The notes: generated from the letters alone by a model not told the origin. 64,000 bases of DNA from an uncultured Luminiphilus sp. (GCA_943840615.1 CALSVI010000002.1:1-64000), one strand, 5' to 3'. Counted from the first letter of the stretch, positions 33,337 through 44,059 are shown. A program made the numbers and translations.

Positions 33337-33783
33337 TTAAGCCTCGACACTCCCGCCGGCGGCTTCAATGGCGGCTTTCGCACCCTTGGTGACCGTCACG
33401 CCCCGCACCTTGACCGCTCGCGTAATGTCGCCCGACAAAAAGACGCGCACGCGCTTTACCTCTTCTTTAATTAAATCGGCTGCCTTCAACGAGTCCAGAT
33501 CAACGATCTCACCGTGGACCGCGTTAAGCTCGTGTAAACGCACTTCCGCGGTGGTGCGGCCAATACGCGAAGTAAAGCCATACTTGGGGAGACGCTTCTG
33601 AAGTGGCATCTGTCCACCCTCGAAACCCGCCTTTACCGTGCCGCCTGATCGGGCCTTCAAACCCTTGTGACCGCGACCCGCTGTTTTACCGTCGCCGGAG
33701 CCAATGCCGCGACCCACACGCTTGGCATCGCGCTTGGCACCGGGAGCCGGCTTCAGGCTGTTTAAACGCATTTCGTCAGACAT
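33337..33783 (-). CDS. rplO: 50S ribosomal protein uL15
   Basis: 148 residues; '[20 protein letters not shown]' is the Gly/Arg/Lys-rich extension that threads into 23S rRNA. I keep the ATG at 33783 because GAGGGCGAGAG precedes it, though it overlaps rpmD by 8 bases; the internal Met at codon 5 (MRLNSLKP) is the more usual family start and lacks an obvious ribosome site. Confidence 0.96.
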   Translation of the reverse strand: MSDEMRLNSLKPAPGAKRDAKRVGRGIGSGDGKTAGRGHKGLKARSGGTVKAGFEGGQMPLQKRLPKYGFTSRIGRTTAEVRLHELNAVHGEIVDLDSLKAADLIKEEVKRVRVFLSGDITRAVKVRGVTVTKGAKAAIEAAGGSVEA

Positions 33784-33970
33784 TGCTCTCGCCCTCGACG
33801 CGCACTAGGTAATGCACCTTGTTAATCATGCCGCGCACAGACGGGGTATCTTCTACCTCGACAGTGTGGCCAATTCGTCGCAGACCCAGGCCAGCCACGC
33901 AGGCCTGATGCTTCTTCAGACGGCCGTGGATGCTGCGGACTTGTGTCACTTTAATCATCGTTTTACTCAT
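33776..33970 (-). CDS. rpmD: 50S ribosomal protein uL30
   Basis: 64 residues from the ATG at 33970 ([18 protein letters not shown]). '[25 protein letters not shown]' is the family signature. The track start one codon earlier is a GTG. Sits between rpsE and rplO as in the spc operon. Confidence 0.96.
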   Translation of the reverse strand: MSKTMIKVTQVRSIHGRLKKHQACVAGLGLRRIGHTVEVEDTPSVRGMINKVHYLVRVEGESNV

Positions 33971-33987
33971 CACTCTTTCCTCACTGC

Positions 33988-34509
33988 TCAGCTGAGGATC
34001 TCTTCCACGCTAAGGCCACGACGTGTTGCCACGTCTTCAGGTGAGCTCATATCTCTCAAACCTTTGAAAGTGGCTCGCACCACATTCACCGGGTTAGTTG
34101 AGCCGTAGCACTTAGCCAATACGTTGTGAACACCGGCCAATTCAAGCACTGAGCGCATCGCGCCGCCTGCAATCACGCCTGTACCTTCTGAAGCCGGCTG
34201 CATGTAGACCTTCGAGGCGCCGTGAGCAGCCTTGATGGGATACTGCAGCGTGCCGTTGACTAGCTGAACCTGCACCATGTTGCGGCGCGCCGCTTCCATC
34301 GCCTTTTGAATGGCAACGGGCACTTCACGCGCTTTACCTCGGCCATAGCCAACGCGGCCTTTGCCATCGCCGACAACGGACAGCGCCGTAAAGCTCATGA
34401 TGCGGCCACCTTTGACTGTCTTGGCCACGCGGTTCACCTGCACCAGCTTTTCCTGAAGATCGCCTTCAGTACGCTGATCGCCCTGCTGCTTGTTATCTCT
34501 CTTCGCCAT
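33988..34509 (-). CDS. rpsE: 30S ribosomal protein uS5
   Basis: 173 residues; N-terminal double-stranded-RNA-binding-like domain with '[27 protein letters not shown]', then a ribosomal-fold domain. Contacts the 16S decoding-centre region and the mRNA entry. Two bases after rplR, in canonical order. Confidence 0.98.
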   Translation of the reverse strand: MAKRDNKQQGDQRTEGDLQEKLVQVNRVAKTVKGGRIMSFTALSVVGDGKGRVGYGRGKAREVPVAIQKAMEAARRNMVQVQLVNGTLQYPIKAAHGASKVYMQPASEGTGVIAGGAMRSVLELAGVHNVLAKCYGSTNPVNVVRATFKGLRDMSSPEDVATRRGLSVEEILS

Positions 34510-34511
34510 AC

Positions 34512-34862
34512 TTAAAACTCCAGCCCGCCTTCACGCGCAGCGTCTGCGAGTGCTTTAACTCGTCCGTGATATCGAAATCCTGAGCGATCAAACGCCACCG
34601 AGGTCACACCGGCCGCCTTGGCGCGCTCTGCCACCAGCTTCCCAACCGCTGCTGCTGCGGCAACATTGCCTGTCGCACTGGCACGCAAATCTTTGTCCAG
34701 CGTAGACGCCTGAGCGAGCACCGCTTTGTTGTCACCAGAGATAACCTGAGCATAGATATGCCGAGGTGTCCGATGCACGGACAGTCGCACTGCAGCAGCA
34801 GTTCGCATCTGAGTTCGTGACTTTCTGGCTCGGCGCAATCGCGCTTGTGTCTTGGTATTCAT
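34512..34862 (-). CDS. rplR: 50S ribosomal protein uL18
   Basis: 116 residues; binds 5S rRNA in the central protuberance. Basic N-terminus ([16 protein letters not shown]) and '[28 protein letters not shown]' C-terminus are typical. Lies 12 bases after rplF. Confidence 0.98.
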   Translation of the reverse strand: MNTKTQARLRRARKSRTQMRTAAAVRLSVHRTPRHIYAQVISGDNKAVLAQASTLDKDLRASATGNVAAAAAVGKLVAERAKAAGVTSVAFDRSGFRYHGRVKALADAAREGGLEF

Positions 34863-34874
34863 TGCCGTATCCGA

Positions 34875-35402
34875 TTATTTTTTCTTGGCTTCTTTACGCC
34901 GGACATACTCGTCAGCGTAGCGGATGCCTTTTCCTTTATAGGGCTCTGGCGGACGGAAGCTACGGATTTCAGCCGCGGCCTGTCCAACAGCCTGCTTGTC
35001 GATGCCAGAGATCACAATTTCTGTTTGGCTGGGCGTATCCGCTGACAAACCCTCTGCCAATTGGTAGTCCACCTGATGCGACAAACCGATGGTTAGGTTG
35101 ACGCTCTTACCCGAAGCCTTTGCACGATAACCAACGCCATTCAGCACCAGTCGCTTCTCCCAGCCTTCAGAGACACCTTTAACCATATTGGCCAACAACG
35201 ACCGGGTGGTCCCCGCCATCGCTCGCTTGCTGTCACCGTCATAAGTGATCGTGGCAACGTCTTGCTCAACATTGACGCCGACGCCGTCGGTCAATGTCAG
35301 ATCAAGAGATCCCTTACCACCTTTGACCGAGAGCTGCGCACCCTCAACCTGAATGTCGACCCCTTTGGGCAGGGCGACCGGACTATTCGCTACACGAGAC
35401 AT
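34875..35402 (-). CDS. rplF: 50S ribosomal protein uL6
   Basis: 175 residues made of two similar domains; the C-terminal signature 'PEPYKGKGIRYADEYVRRKEAKKK' lies near the sarcin-ricin loop in the ribosome. Complete; 24 bases after rpsH. Confidence 0.98.
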   Translation of the reverse strand: MSRVANSPVALPKGVDIQVEGAQLSVKGGKGSLDLTLTDGVGVNVEQDVATITYDGDSKRAMAGTTRSLLANMVKGVSEGWEKRLVLNGVGYRAKASGKSVNLTIGLSHQVDYQLAEGLSADTPSQTEIVISGIDKQAVGQAAAEIRSFRPPEPYKGKGIRYADEYVRRKEAKKK

Positions 35403-35426
35403 TTCTCAAACGCTCCAGTTCTCGAA

Positions 35427-35822
35427 TCAGAATACGGTGCAGAGGACTTCGCCTCCGACACCGGCAGCACGCGCTGCACGATCCGTCATAACCCCACGAG
35501 AAGTCGACACAATGGCGACACCCAGCCCACCCCGCACAGAGGGCAATCCATCCTTGCCCGAATAACGGCGCAAAGAGGGCTTACTAATGCGTTCAATCTC
35601 GGCGATGACCGGTTTGCCATCGAAGTACTTCAGATCAATATGCAGCCTTGGCTTGCCAGTACTGTCGTCGTAACGATGTCCGGCAATGTAACCTTCCTGC
35701 TCAAGGACCTTGGCAACTGAAACCTTCAGTTTGGATCCCGGCATATCAACGGTCTGCTTGCCCGCCATTTGCGCATTGCGCAGACGGGTCAACATATCGC
35801 TCAGCGGATCTTGCATGCTCAT
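35427..35822 (-). CDS. rpsH: 30S ribosomal protein uS8
   Basis: 131 residues, [22 protein letters not shown]; a second ATG two codons in is equally placed behind the GGAG site. The C-terminal '[29 protein letters not shown]' binds 16S helix 21. In E. coli S8 is the translational repressor of the spc operon, acting near rplE; I could not confirm such a site here. Confidence 0.97.
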   Translation of the reverse strand: MSMQDPLSDMLTRLRNAQMAGKQTVDMPGSKLKVSVAKVLEQEGYIAGHRYDDSTGKPRLHIDLKYFDGKPVIAEIERISKPSLRRYSGKDGLPSVRGGLGVAIVSTSRGVMTDRAARAAGVGGEVLCTVF

Positions 35823-35836
35823 TCAAACGTTCTCCG

Positions 35837-36142
35837 TTACCAGCTGGACTTAACCAGGCCCGGCACATCGCCGCGCATCGCTGCTTCACGCAGCTTGTTG
35901 CGGCACAAACCGAATTTTCGGTACACACCGTGGGGACGACCAGTCAACTGACAGCGGCGCTGCTGACGAACCGGGCTCGCGTCGCGCGGCAATTTTTGCA
36001 GCGCAATCTGCGCTTCCCAGCGCTCTTCGTCACTCGTGTTGACGTTGGCAATCGCTTCCTTGAGTTGGGCACGCTTGGCGGCGAACTTGGCTACCGTTCT
36101 GGCGCGCTTGGCCTCTCGGGCGATCATGGATTTCTTGGCCAT
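35837..36142 (-). CDS. rpsN: 30S ribosomal protein uS14 (zinc-free form)
   Basis: 101 residues; the long form without the CxxC...CxxC zinc motif of short S14 proteins. '[33 protein letters not shown]' is the C-terminal signature. Located between rplE and rpsH. Confidence 0.98.
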   Translation of the reverse strand: MAKKSMIAREAKRARTVAKFAAKRAQLKEAIANVNTSDEERWEAQIALQKLPRDASPVRQQRRCQLTGRPHGVYRKFGLCRNKLREAAMRGDVPGLVKSSW

Positions 36143-36154
36143 ATCTCTGATGCC

Positions 36155-36694
36155 TCAGCTTCTAAAGGGGAAATTGAACGCTGCAAGCAGTGCACGACCC
36201 TGCTCGTCATTCGCTGCGGTAGTGGAAATGGTGATATCCATACCACGCAACTTGTCGATCTGGTCGTAGTCAATTTCCGGAAAAATAATCTGCTCGGTCA
36301 CACCCATCGCAAAGTTGCCCCGCCCATCAAACTGCTTGGGGCTAATGCCGCGAAAATCGCGGATTCTGGGGATGGAAATATTGATCAGGCGATCGAGGAA
36401 TTCATACATACGCTCATCGCGGAGCGTGACTTTGCAACCGATCGGCCAGCCGTCACGAATCTTGAATCCGGCGATCGACTTGCGTGACTTGGTCACAAGG
36501 GCCTTTTGACCCGCAATCTTTTCCATGTCGGAGACGGCGTGCTCGAGCACCTTCTTGTCGCCCACGGCCTCACCCACACCCATGTTCAGGGTGATCTTGC
36601 TAATTCTTGGCACCGCCATCACGTTCGTCAGCCCAAGCTCTGCCTGGAGCTGGGGAACAATCTCGCTGCGGTACTTCTCTTTAAGCGCTGTCAT
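36155..36694 (-). CDS. rplE: 50S ribosomal protein uL5
   Basis: 179 residues, [20 protein letters not shown]; 5S rRNA binder whose loop reaches P-site tRNA. '[18 protein letters not shown]' and '[21 protein letters not shown]' are family motifs. Follows rplX by 30 bases. Confidence 0.98.
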   Translation of the reverse strand: MTALKEKYRSEIVPQLQAELGLTNVMAVPRISKITLNMGVGEAVGDKKVLEHAVSDMEKIAGQKALVTKSRKSIAGFKIRDGWPIGCKVTLRDERMYEFLDRLINISIPRIRDFRGISPKQFDGRGNFAMGVTEQIIFPEIDYDQIDKLRGMDITISTTAANDEQGRALLAAFNFPFRS

Positions 36695-36724
36695 GTCTCA
36701 AATGCCTCTATTCGTCACCGCAGA

Positions 36725-37039
36725 TCAAGCGTCAACCAGATCGCCGGACGGCTTGAAAACGCGGACTTTTTTTCCGTCCTCGAGCCGGTAACCCACGCGC
36801 TCGCCCTTACCGGACTTGCTGTTGAATACCGCCAAGTTGGAGGCCTGAATCGCCGCCTCCTGCTCAACGATGCCACCCGCCACACCCGCTTGGGGATTGG
36901 GCTTGGTGTGCTTCTTGATCATGTTCACACCGCTAACGACCACGCGATCGCTGTCGAGCACTCTGCGGACCGTGCCGCGCTTTCCTTTGTCCTTGCCGGC
37001 GATCACGATCACTTCGTCATCATTTTTGAGCTTCGCCAT
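36725..37039 (-). CDS. rplX: 50S ribosomal protein uL24
   Basis: 104 residues with the KOW motif in '[20 protein letters not shown]'. Early assembly initiator that binds the 5' end of 23S rRNA. Ends in a short variable tail; 23 bases after rplN. Confidence 0.98.
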   Translation of the reverse strand: MAKLKNDDEVIVIAGKDKGKRGTVRRVLDSDRVVVSGVNMIKKHTKPNPQAGVAGGIVEQEAAIQASNLAVFNSKSGKGERVGYRLEDGKKVRVFKPSGDLVDA

Positions 37040-37062
37040 TACCTGATCCTCTCGTTCCCTGC

Positions 37063-37431
37063 TCAGATCACTTCTGGAGCAAGGGAAATGATTTTCATAA
37101 ACTTCTCACCGCGGAGCTCACGCGTCACCGGGCCAAAAATTCGGGTGCCGATAGGCGCATCCTGAGCGTTCAACAGCACGGCTGCGTTCTCGTCAAACTT
37201 GATCAAAGAGCCATCGGGGCGGCGCACACCTTTCTTAGTGCGCACGACTACCGCCGTAATCACCTGGCCCTTCTTGACCTTGCCGCGGGGAATCGCTTCC
37301 TTCACGGTGACCTTGATCAGGTCACCCACGCGAGCGTAGCGACGCTTGGATCCGCCCAGCACTTTGATACACATCACGCGACGTGCTCCGCTGTTGTCGG
37401 CTACTTCCAGATACGACTGCGTCTGAATCAT
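37063..37431 (-). CDS. rplN: 50S ribosomal protein uL14
   Basis: 122 residues, [20 protein letters not shown], a near-invariant start; forms part of the intersubunit bridge B8. First gene of the spc group in E. coli; here only 51 bases separate it from rpsQ and no clear promoter was seen in them. Confidence 0.98.
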   Translation of the reverse strand: MIQTQSYLEVADNSGARRVMCIKVLGGSKRRYARVGDLIKVTVKEAIPRGKVKKGQVITAVVVRTKKGVRRPDGSLIKFDENAAVLLNAQDAPIGTRIFGPVTRELRGEKFMKIISLAPEVI

Positions 37432-37482
37432 TTTTCTCTACTCCACCAACGGCCTTACGCCGCTCGCTCAAATAACTGCAGC

Positions 37483-37749
37483 TCAAATCTGAGTTGCGGT
37501 CTCCACAATCTCAACCAGCGTCCAACTCTTACTCTTGGACAGGGGACGCGACTCCACTACCAACACGGTATCGCCCGTTCCCGCTTTGTTTTCCTCATCG
37601 TGCGCATGCACCTTTGAGGAGCGAGTGATGTACTTACCGTAGACCGGGTGCTTCACACGCCGCTCAATTTTGACCGTGATGGTCTTATCCATTTTGTCGC
37701 TGACGACGCGCCCCTGAAGCGTGCGCGCTCGCGTTTCTGTCGTTGCCAT
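37483..37749 (-). CDS. rpsQ: 30S ribosomal protein uS17
   Basis: 88 residues; OB-fold protein, '[20 protein letters not shown]' and '[17 protein letters not shown]'. Starts on the stop codon of rpmC (TAATG). Early 16S rRNA binder. Last gene of the S10 group in E. coli order. Confidence 0.98.
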   Translation of the reverse strand: MATTETRARTLQGRVVSDKMDKTITVKIERRVKHPVYGKYITRSSKVHAHDEENKAGTGDTVLVVESRPLSKSKSWTLVEIVETATQI

Positions 37750-37940
37750 TACTGTTCCGCCTTCTGTTGCAACACGGTTTTTACACGCGCAATGTCTCGC
37801 TTGGCCTGCTTGAGCAAGTGGCTTTGCCCTAGCTGGCCGGTCGCCTTGGCCATACGCAATTTGAACTGCTCCTCTCGCAGAGACAGCAACTGCTGGGTCA
37901 ACTCATCGACCGATTTGTCTCGAAGTTCACTGGCTTTCAT
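37749..37940 (-). CDS. rpmC: 50S ribosomal protein uL29
   Basis: 63 residues from the ATG at 37940 ([20 protein letters not shown]); the track start one codon upstream is a GTG. Two long helices; part of the exit-tunnel rim where trigger factor and SRP dock. Overlaps rplP by one base (TGATG). Confidence 0.97.
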   Translation of the reverse strand: MKASELRDKSVDELTQQLLSLREEQFKLRMAKATGQLGQSHLLKQAKRDIARVKTVLQQKAEQ

Positions 37941-38353
37941 CACATCACCGACCGCTTAACAAACGTGGTCTGCAACGGCAGCTTCGCCGCCGCCAGGTCA
38001 AATGCCTCGCGCGCCAACTGCTCTGTCACACCCTCGACCTCATACAACACACGACCCGGCTGGATCTGTGCCACCCAATATTCAACGTTGCCCTTACCCT
38101 TACCCTGTCGGACTTCCAGCGGCTTCCCCGTAATCGGCTTATCAGGAAATACGCGAATCCAAATCTTCCCGCCTCGCTTGATGTGACGAGTCATGGCGCG
38201 ACGAGCAGCCTCGATCTGGCGTGCAGTAATGCGGCCACGACCAGTCGCCTTCAGGGCATATTCGCCAAAGCTCACCTTGCTCCCACGCTCAGCAAGACCT
38301 CGGTTGCGGCCTTTCTGCGTCTTGCGGAACTTGGTCCGTTTCGGTTGCAACAT
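37940..38353 (-). CDS. rplP: 50S ribosomal protein uL16
   Basis: 137 residues, [20 protein letters not shown]; lies by the A-site tRNA and the 5S rRNA. '[32 protein letters not shown]' is the family signature, including the Arg that E. coli hydroxylates. Complete. Confidence 0.98.
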   Translation of the reverse strand: MLQPKRTKFRKTQKGRNRGLAERGSKVSFGEYALKATGRGRITARQIEAARRAMTRHIKRGGKIWIRVFPDKPITGKPLEVRQGKGKGNVEYWVAQIQPGRVLYEVEGVTEQLAREAFDLAAAKLPLQTTFVKRSVM

Positions 38354-38399
38354 GTTCTACTTCCTCAATCAGGTATTCAGTTCAGGACATCTGAGGCAC

Positions 38400-39044
38400 T
38401 CAGGCCTCTTCGCCCTCACCAATCACCTCACCTTTAAAAATCCATACCTTCACGCCAATCACGCCATAGGTGGTGTGCGCTTCGTAGGTCGCGTAATCGA
38501 TATCTGCGCGCAAGGTGTGCAGCGGCACACGCCCCTCGCGATACCACTCTGTGCGCGCGATTTCTGCGCCACCCAGACGGCCACCCACCTGCACCTTGAT
38601 GCCCTGGGCACCTTGGCGCATGGCGTTCTGCACCACGCGCTTCATCGCCCGCCGAAACATCACTCGACGCTCCAGCTGCTGCGCCACGTTCTGCGCAACC
38701 AGTCGTGCATCGACGTCGGGCTTGCGAATTTCTTCGATATTGATGTGAACAGGCACGCCCATCCTGGCGGACAGGTCCTTGCGCAGACCGTCTACGTCCT
38801 CACCCTTCTTGCCAATCACGATGCCTGGTCGGGCGGTAAAGATAGTGATTCTGGCGGTTTGCGCCGGACGCTCAATCTTGACGCGGCTTACCGAGGCGGA
38901 ATCCAGTTTTTTCAGGATGTACTCGCGCACCTCGAGATCGTTAATCAAATTCTTCGCGTAGGTTTTGCTGTCCGCATACCAGACGGAGTTATGGTCTTTT
39001 ACCACGCCCAGTCGGATACCCGTTGGATGTACCTTCTGACCCAT
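38400..39044 (-). CDS. rpsC: 30S ribosomal protein uS3
   Basis: 214 residues; KH domain with '[16 protein letters not shown]' and the basic C-terminal domain that lines the mRNA entry channel. [20 protein letters not shown] is the conserved start. 12 bases after rplV. Confidence 0.98.
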   Translation of the reverse strand: MGQKVHPTGIRLGVVKDHNSVWYADSKTYAKNLINDLEVREYILKKLDSASVSRVKIERPAQTARITIFTARPGIVIGKKGEDVDGLRKDLSARMGVPVHINIEEIRKPDVDARLVAQNVAQQLERRVMFRRAMKRVVQNAMRQGAQGIKVQVGGRLGGAEIARTEWYREGRVPLHTLRADIDYATYEAHTTYGVIGVKVWIFKGEVIGEGEEA

Positions 39045-39056
39045 TAGGTCGTCTCC

Positions 39057-39395
39057 TTAACTCTCGCTGTCCGCGACCTTCACCGTGATATGGCAGGTAC
39101 GCTTAAAAATTCGATCACCTCGGCCCTTGGCGCGCGGGCGCAGCCGCTTCATGGTGAAACCTTCGTCGACATAGATGGTCGACACGCGCAGCTCATCGAC
39201 ATCTGCGCCTTCGTTGTTCTCTGCGTTGGCAATGGCGGAGTTCAACACCTTCCGCACCATCACCGCGGCTTTTTTATTGCTGAATTCCAGCACGGTCAGC
39301 GCCTCTTCTACCGGCTTACCTCGAACCTGGTCTGCGACCAGCCGGGCCTTTTGCGCCGAGATGCGTGCCGCACGTAATTTGGCTGCTACTTCCAT
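39057..39395 (-). CDS. rplV: 50S ribosomal protein uL22
   Basis: 112 residues; its extended loop ('[22 protein letters not shown]') lines the exit tunnel at the constriction, where macrolide-resistance changes occur. The loop looks standard. Follows rpsS. Confidence 0.98.
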   Translation of the reverse strand: MEVAAKLRAARISAQKARLVADQVRGKPVEEALTVLEFSNKKAAVMVRKVLNSAIANAENNEGADVDELRVSTIYVDEGFTMKRLRPRAKGRGDRIFKRTCHITVKVADSES

Positions 39396-39413
39396 ATCTC
39401 TCTCCAGCCGGCC

Positions 39414-39689
39414 TTATCGCTTGGCCTTCTTGTCCACAATGTGACCCTTGAACGTTCGGGTCACTGCGAATTCGCCCAACTTATGGCCGACCATATCCTC
39501 ATTAATCAGAATGGGTACATGCTGACGGCCGTTGTGAACAGCGATGGTCAAGCCCACCATATTGGGCGCAACCATAGATCGCCGTGACCAGGTCTTAATC
39601 GGTCGGCGATCGTTGGCTTCCACTGCCGCATCTACCTTTTTCATCAGGTGGAGGTCGATGAAGGGGCCTTTTTTCAATGAACGGGGCAC
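39414..39689 (-). CDS. rpsS: 30S ribosomal protein uS19
   Basis: 91 residues, (V)[18 protein letters not shown], started by a GTG at 39689. Head protein partnering uS13. '[19 protein letters not shown]' is conserved. Between rplB and rplV. Confidence 0.97.
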   Translation of the reverse strand: MPRSLKKGPFIDLHLMKKVDAAVEANDRRPIKTWSRRSMVAPNMVGLTIAVHNGRQHVPILINEDMVGHKLGEFAVTRTFKGHIVDKKAKR

Positions 39690-39710
39690 AGTATTTCCTC
39701 TCCTGACCGG

Positions 39711-40538
39711 TTATTTCTTGCCACGACGGCGAACTATCATGCCGTCGGTGCGCTTGTTTTTACGGGTTTTGTAGCCCTTAGTCGGAACACCCCAGGGCGT
39801 GACCGGATGTCGGCCACCTGAGGTTTTGCCCTCACCACCGCCATGGGGGTGATCAACCGGGTTCATCGCCACACCGCGAACGGTGGGTCGAACACCTCTC
39901 CACCTTGCGGCACCGGCCTTACCCAGCTTGCGCAGGCTATGCTCGGAATTTGACACTTCGCCTAGCGTGGCGCGACAGTCGATCGGCACCTTTCGCATCT
40001 CACCCGAGCGGAGTCGCACGGTGGCATACTGCCCTTCCCGCGCCACCAACTGCACGGAAGCACCAGCCGATCGCGCCATCTGCGCACCTTTGCCAGGCTT
40101 GAGCTCAATCGCATGGATCACCGATCCGACGGGGATATTACGAACAGGAAGACAGTTGCCTGCCTTGATTGGCGCTGCCGAACCGGAATAGAGCACCTCT
40201 CCCGCCTGAACACCCTTGGGAGCGATGATGTAGCGACGCTCACCGTCGGCGTAAAGCAACAGGGCGATGTGTGCGGTCCGATTGGGGTCGTATTCAATGC
40301 GCTCGACCTTGGCGGGGATGCCATCCTTATTGCGCTTAAAATCGATCTTGCGGTAGTGCTGCTTATGACCACCACCAATATGACGTGTGGTAATGCGGCC
40401 CAGGTTGTTCCGGCCGCCAGTCTTGGACTTCTTCTCTAGGAGAGGCCCGTGGGGACTGCCCTTATGAAGGCCCTCTGTGACCACCTTTACCTGGTGGCGG
40501 CGCCCTGCCGAAGTGGGCTTACTCTTTACGACTGCCAT
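39711..40538 (-). CDS. rplB: 50S ribosomal protein uL2
   Basis: 275 residues; needed for subunit joining and peptidyl-transferase activity. '[15 protein letters not shown]' and '[25 protein letters not shown]' are the conserved central and C-terminal motifs, with the functionally important His in the latter. ATG start; 11 bases after rplW. Confidence 0.98.
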   Translation of the reverse strand: MAVVKSKPTSAGRRHQVKVVTEGLHKGSPHGPLLEKKSKTGGRNNLGRITTRHIGGGHKQHYRKIDFKRNKDGIPAKVERIEYDPNRTAHIALLLYADGERRYIIAPKGVQAGEVLYSGSAAPIKAGNCLPVRNIPVGSVIHAIELKPGKGAQMARSAGASVQLVAREGQYATVRLRSGEMRKVPIDCRATLGEVSNSEHSLRKLGKAGAARWRGVRPTVRGVAMNPVDHPHGGGEGKTSGGRHPVTPWGVPTKGYKTRKNKRTDGMIVRRRGKK

Positions 40539-40549
40539 GACTCGCTACC

Positions 40550-40846
40550 TCAGCTCATCGACGCAAAGTCAATTTCCTGACCTTGCTCCACCCGCACGTA
40601 TGCTTTTTTCCACGACGGGCGCTTGCTTAATCCGTAACGGTTACGCTTGGTTTTACCCTTCACACGCAACGTCTGGACATCATTGACCGTGACCTTGAAC
40701 AGCTGCTCGACCGAATGACGAATCTCTTCTTTGGTCGCGTCAAGCGAGACACGGAATACGTATTGGTTGCTCTGCTCAGCCACGATCGCCGACTTCTCGG
40801 AAACATGAGGACCCAGCAGGATCTGAAAAACGCGCTCCTGATTCAT
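40550..40846 (-). CDS. rplW: 50S ribosomal protein uL23
   Basis: 98 residues, [19 protein letters not shown]; docking site for trigger factor and SRP at the tunnel exit. '[16 protein letters not shown]' is conserved. Overlaps rplD by ATGA. Confidence 0.98.
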   Translation of the reverse strand: MNQERVFQILLGPHVSEKSAIVAEQSNQYVFRVSLDATKEEIRHSVEQLFKVTVNDVQTLRVKGKTKRNRYGLSKRPSWKKAYVRVEQGQEIDFASMS

Positions 40847-41460
40847 GCCAGCGTCTCCTCAAACTTCTTGACGGCATCGACCGTAATCATGACCTTGTCA
40901 TAAGCGATCAAGCTCACGGGATCAGCGCCCTCGACGTCTCGTACGTCTACCTTATGCAGGTTGCGAGAGGCCAGATAGAGGTTCTTGTCTATGCTGTCTG
41001 CCACAATCAATACGTTGTCCACGCCGTACCCTTTCAGGGTCTCTACCAGCAGCTTGGTCTTCGGCTGCTCAACATCCAGCGCTTCAACGATCATCAACCG
41101 ATCGGTTCGCGCCAGCTCGGACAGAATGGAACGCATCGCTGCCCGATACATTTTTCGATTCACTTTCTGGGAGTGATCCTGCGGCTTGGCCGCAAAGGTC
41201 ACGCCACCAGAGCGCCAGATCGGAGAGCGAATGGTGCCCGCTCGCGCCCGGCCAGTTCCTTTTTGCCGCCACGGCTTCTTACCACCGCCGGCGACTTCAG
41301 AACGCGTCTTCTGAGATCTGGTTCCTTGACGCGCGCCCGACATATAAGCCGTCACAACTTGGTGAACCAGCGCCTCGTTATATTCGCGGGCGAAGTTGGC
41401 CTCGGAGACCGCTACGGTCCCTGCTGCCTCATTTCCCGGCTTGACTACATTCAATTCCAC
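40843..41460 (-). CDS. rplD: 50S ribosomal protein uL4
   Basis: 205 residues from a GTG at 41460. '[33 protein letters not shown]' is the tunnel loop. In E. coli L4 also represses the S10 operon via its leader; here the leader ahead of rpsJ appears too short for that hairpin system, so the regulation is uncertain. Confidence 0.98.
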   Translation of the reverse strand: MELNVVKPGNEAAGTVAVSEANFAREYNEALVHQVVTAYMSGARQGTRSQKTRSEVAGGGKKPWRQKGTGRARAGTIRSPIWRSGGVTFAAKPQDHSQKVNRKMYRAAMRSILSELARTDRLMIVEALDVEQPKTKLLVETLKGYGVDNVLIVADSIDKNLYLASRNLHKVDVRDVEGADPVSLIAYDKVMITVDAVKKFEETLA

Positions 41461-41476
41461 GTCTCGCCCCCGCTAC

Positions 41477-42136
41477 TCACGACTGAGACGGGCTATTGCC
41501 CGCCGCTTTGACTGTCGGGCGAACAATCACTTCGCCACCCGGGGCACCCGGTACCGCACCCTTAATGAGCAGCAAGTTGCGCTCAAGATCGACGCGGATC
41601 ACTTCGAGGCCCTGTGTCGTCACGCGCTCATCGCCCATGTGGCCGGACATTTTCTTGCCTTTAAACACGCGGCCAGGGGTTTGGCACTGGCCAATTGAGC
41701 CAGGCGCACGATGAGACAGCGAATTGCCGTGGGTCGCATCTTGCATTCGGAAGTTCCAGCGCTTTATCACGCCTTGGAAACCCTTACCCTTGGAGCGGCC
41801 GGCTACATCGACCTTCTGGCCCTGCTCAAACCGCTCAACAGTGAGCTCTGAACCCACCTCAAACGCCTCGTCAGAGCCATCCAGACGGAATTCCCACAGG
41901 CCATCGCCCGCAGTCACTCCTGCCTTGGCGTAATGCCCGGCTTCTGGCTTGCTCACTTTCGAGGCCTTGCGGCTACCCGCTGTGACCTGAATTGCCCGGT
42001 ACCCATCGGTCTCGAGCTCTTTGATTTGAGTGACACGGTTTGGAGCAATTTCCACTACGGTCACTGGTACTGATGCGCCGTCCTCGGTGAAGACTCTTGT
42101 CATTCCCGATTTTCGGCCGACTAAACCAATAGTCAT
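41477..42136 (-). CDS. rplC: 50S ribosomal protein uL3
   Basis: 219 residues, [20 protein letters not shown]; its long loop near the peptidyl-transferase centre includes '[27 protein letters not shown]', with the Gln that PrmB methylates in E. coli. It is separated from rpsJ by 122 bases, longer than usual, containing a GC-rich hairpin. Confidence 0.98.
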   Translation of the reverse strand: MTIGLVGRKSGMTRVFTEDGASVPVTVVEIAPNRVTQIKELETDGYRAIQVTAGSRKASKVSKPEAGHYAKAGVTAGDGLWEFRLDGSDEAFEVGSELTVERFEQGQKVDVAGRSKGKGFQGVIKRWNFRMQDATHGNSLSHRAPGSIGQCQTPGRVFKGKKMSGHMGDERVTTQGLEVIRVDLERNLLLIKGAVPGAPGGEVIVRPTVKAAGNSPSQS

Positions 42137-42220
42137 GGCTTAAACCTCACTGTGTACGGGGCTCAACCCTCTATGGCCGCCCGACACATTCATTTTATTG
42201 ACTGAACCGGACGTTACACA

Positions 42221-42234
42221 CCCGGCAAGCCGGG
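42221..42234 (-). other. GC-rich hairpin between rpsJ and rplC
   Basis: CCCGG-caag-CCGGG gives a compact stem with no following T-run, in a 122-base gap within the S10 group. Could be an mRNA stability or processing element; no known leader was recognised. Confidence 0.35.
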
Positions 42235-42258
42235 CAGGCTACTTTTACTAAATTGTGC

Positions 42259-42570
42259 TTAACCCAGACTGATTTGGACTTCTACGCCCGCAGCCAGGTC
42301 AAGTTTCATCAGAGCGTCAACCGTTTTTTCGGTGGGCTCGACGATATCGAGGAGACGCTTGTGCGTGCGGATCTCATATTGATCTCGCGCATCCTTGTTG
42401 ACGTGAGGAGACACCAAAATGGTGAACTTCTCCTTTTTTGTCGGCAGGGGAATCGGTCCACGGACCTGAGCGCCAGTGCGGCGGGCCGTCTCCACGATTT
42501 CCTCTGTCGAGGCGTCAATCAGGCGATGGTCAAAGGCCTTCAGCCGGATTCGGATACGCTGGTTTTGCAA
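42259..42570 (-). CDS. rpsJ: 30S ribosomal protein uS10 (NusE), TTG start
   Basis: 103 residues, the exact E. coli length, if started at the TTG at 42570: (L)[18 protein letters not shown]. No ATG or GTG lies upstream in frame before the conserved region, and AGGGAGAGG precedes the TTG at good distance. uS10 also acts in transcription antitermination with NusB and NusG. First gene of the S10 group, about 50 bases after a strong promoter-like sequence. Confidence 0.96.
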   Translation of the reverse strand: MQNQRIRIRLKAFDHRLIDASTEEIVETARRTGAQVRGPIPLPTKKEKFTILVSPHVNKDARDQYEIRTHKRLLDIVEPTEKTVDALMKLDLAAGVEVQISLG

Positions 42571-42627
42571 GATACCTCTCCCTAAAAACAACCGGTGACC
42601 GCGAGGGACCCCGAAAAAAGAGAGCGA

Positions 42628-42656
42628 AGTCTACGGACGGGGGTGTTGAGTGTCAA
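42628..42656 (-). promoter_or_regulatory. S10-operon promoter
   Basis: Minus strand: perfect TTGACA, 17 bases, TAGACT. Only about 50 bases of leader remain before rpsJ. Confidence 0.7.
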
Positions 42657-42662
42657 CAGCAG

Positions 42663-42685
42663 AAGCGCCCTATTTGCGGGCGCTT
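42663..42685 (-). terminator. Hairpin upstream of the S10 promoter
   Basis: AAGCGCCC and GGGCGCTT form an 8-bp stem with a 7-base loop, directly upstream of the -35 box. Only two T follow; may be a second, weak tuf terminator. Confidence 0.4.
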
Positions 42686-42758
42686 TAGAGAGATGCGACT
42701 TTTCTCACAAAGCGCACAATAGCCCGCTCGGCCAAGCCCGCCTCGCCATTAGCCGGCC

Positions 42759-42785
42759 ATAAAAAAGCCCGCTGACGCGGGCTCT
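42759..42785 (-). terminator. Terminator after the first tuf gene
   Basis: Minus strand AGCCCGC-gtca-GCGGGCT followed by a T-run, 20 bases after the tuf stop. Ends the rpsL-rpsG-fusA-tuf unit. Confidence 0.8.
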
Positions 42786-42805
42786 CTTCGAAAAACGACG
42801 AAAAA

Positions 42806-44029
42806 TCAGTCGAGGATCTTGGCGACGACGCCGGCCCCTACCGTTCGGCCACCCTCACGGATCGCAAAACGCAGGCCCTCTTCCATCGCAATCGGGGCAA
42901 TCAGCTCCGCTACAAAGTTAATGTTGTCACCCGGCATCACCATCTCAACACCCTCAGGCAGCTCCACCGCGCCCGTCACATCCGTCGTACGGAAGTAAAA
43001 CTGCGGACGGTAGCCCTTAAAGAACGGCGTATGACGGCCACCCTCGTCCTTCGACAGCACATAAACCTCTGCCTCAAACTTGGTGTGCGGGTTCACAGAA
43101 CCCGGAATCGCCAGTACCTGACCGCGCTCAACCTCTTCGCGCTTCGTACCGCGCAACAGAACGCCCACGTTCTCGCCCGCACGGCCTTCGTCCAGCAGCT
43201 TGCGGAACATCTCAACGCCCGTACAGGTCGTCTTCTGGGTCTCTTTGATACCGATAATCTCGATCTCATCACCCACCTTAACAATCCCGCGCTCAACACG
43301 ACCCGTCACAACCGTACCCCGGCCAGAGATCGAGAACACGTCCTCAACCGGCATCAGGAACGGCTGGTCAATCGCTCGCTCAGGCTCAGGAATGTAAGAG
43401 TCCAGCGTCTCTACCAGCTCTTTCACAGCCGTCGTGCCCAGACCGTTGTCGTCCTTGCCTTCCAGCGCCATCAGCGCAGATCCGCAGATGATCGGGGTGT
43501 CATCACCCGGGAACTCGTAGGTGTCCAGAAGCTCTCGAAGCTCCATCTCTACCAGCTCCTTCATCTCTGTGTACTCTTCCGAGTCCACACCGCCGCAGTC
43601 TTCTGCCAGCAGGTCAGCCTTGTTCAGGAACACCACAATGTAGGGAACACCTACCTGACGTGACAGCAAAATGTGCTCTCGTGTCTGCGGCATCGGACCG
43701 TCGGTCGCGCCACATACCAGGATCGCGCCGTCCATCTGCGCCGCTCCCGTAATCATGTTCTTCACGTAGTCCGCGTGTCCGGGACAGTCAACGTGCGCGT
43801 AGTGGCGAGCTTCCGACTCATACTCAACGTGCGAGGTCGCAATCGTGATACCACGCTCCTTCTCTTCCGGTGCGTTATCAATACCGTCAAACGCTACCAG
43901 CTCTCCGCCCCATACCTCAGAGCACACACGTGTCAGCGCCGCCGTCAGCGTCGTCTTACCGTGGTCTACGTGTCCAATCGTGCCCACATTCACGTGGGGC
44001 TTCGAACGCTCAAATGCCTCTTTTGCCAT
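42806..44029 (-). CDS. tuf: Elongation factor Tu (copy A)
   Basis: 407-residue GTPase delivering aminoacyl-tRNA to the ribosome. G motifs '[14 protein letters not shown]', '[12 protein letters not shown]' and 'NKADLL' are intact. It is about 13 residues longer than E. coli EF-Tu through an insertion around '[18 protein letters not shown]' and a stretch near '[16 protein letters not shown]'. Intact copy; nearly identical to the second copy at 59436-60660 except a T-to-A change in '[11 protein letters not shown]' and synonymous changes. 30 bases after fusA, in the str group. Confidence 0.98.
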   Translation of the reverse strand: MAKEAFERSKPHVNVGTIGHVDHGKTTLTAALTRVCSEVWGGELVAFDGIDNAPEEKERGITIATSHVEYESEARHYAHVDCPGHADYVKNMITGAAQMDGAILVCGATDGPMPQTREHILLSRQVGVPYIVVFLNKADLLAEDCGGVDSEEYTEMKELVEMELRELLDTYEFPGDDTPIICGSALMALEGKDDNGLGTTAVKELVETLDSYIPEPERAIDQPFLMPVEDVFSISGRGTVVTGRVERGIVKVGDEIEIIGIKETQKTTCTGVEMFRKLLDEGRAGENVGVLLRGTKREEVERGQVLAIPGSVNPHTKFEAEVYVLSKDEGGRHTPFFKGYRPQFYFRTTDVTGAVELPEGVEMVMPGDNINFVAELIAPIAMEEGLRFAIREGGRTVGAGVVAKILD

Positions 44030-44059
44030 CTTTCTTCACCTCAGTGTGCTTGCAGACGA

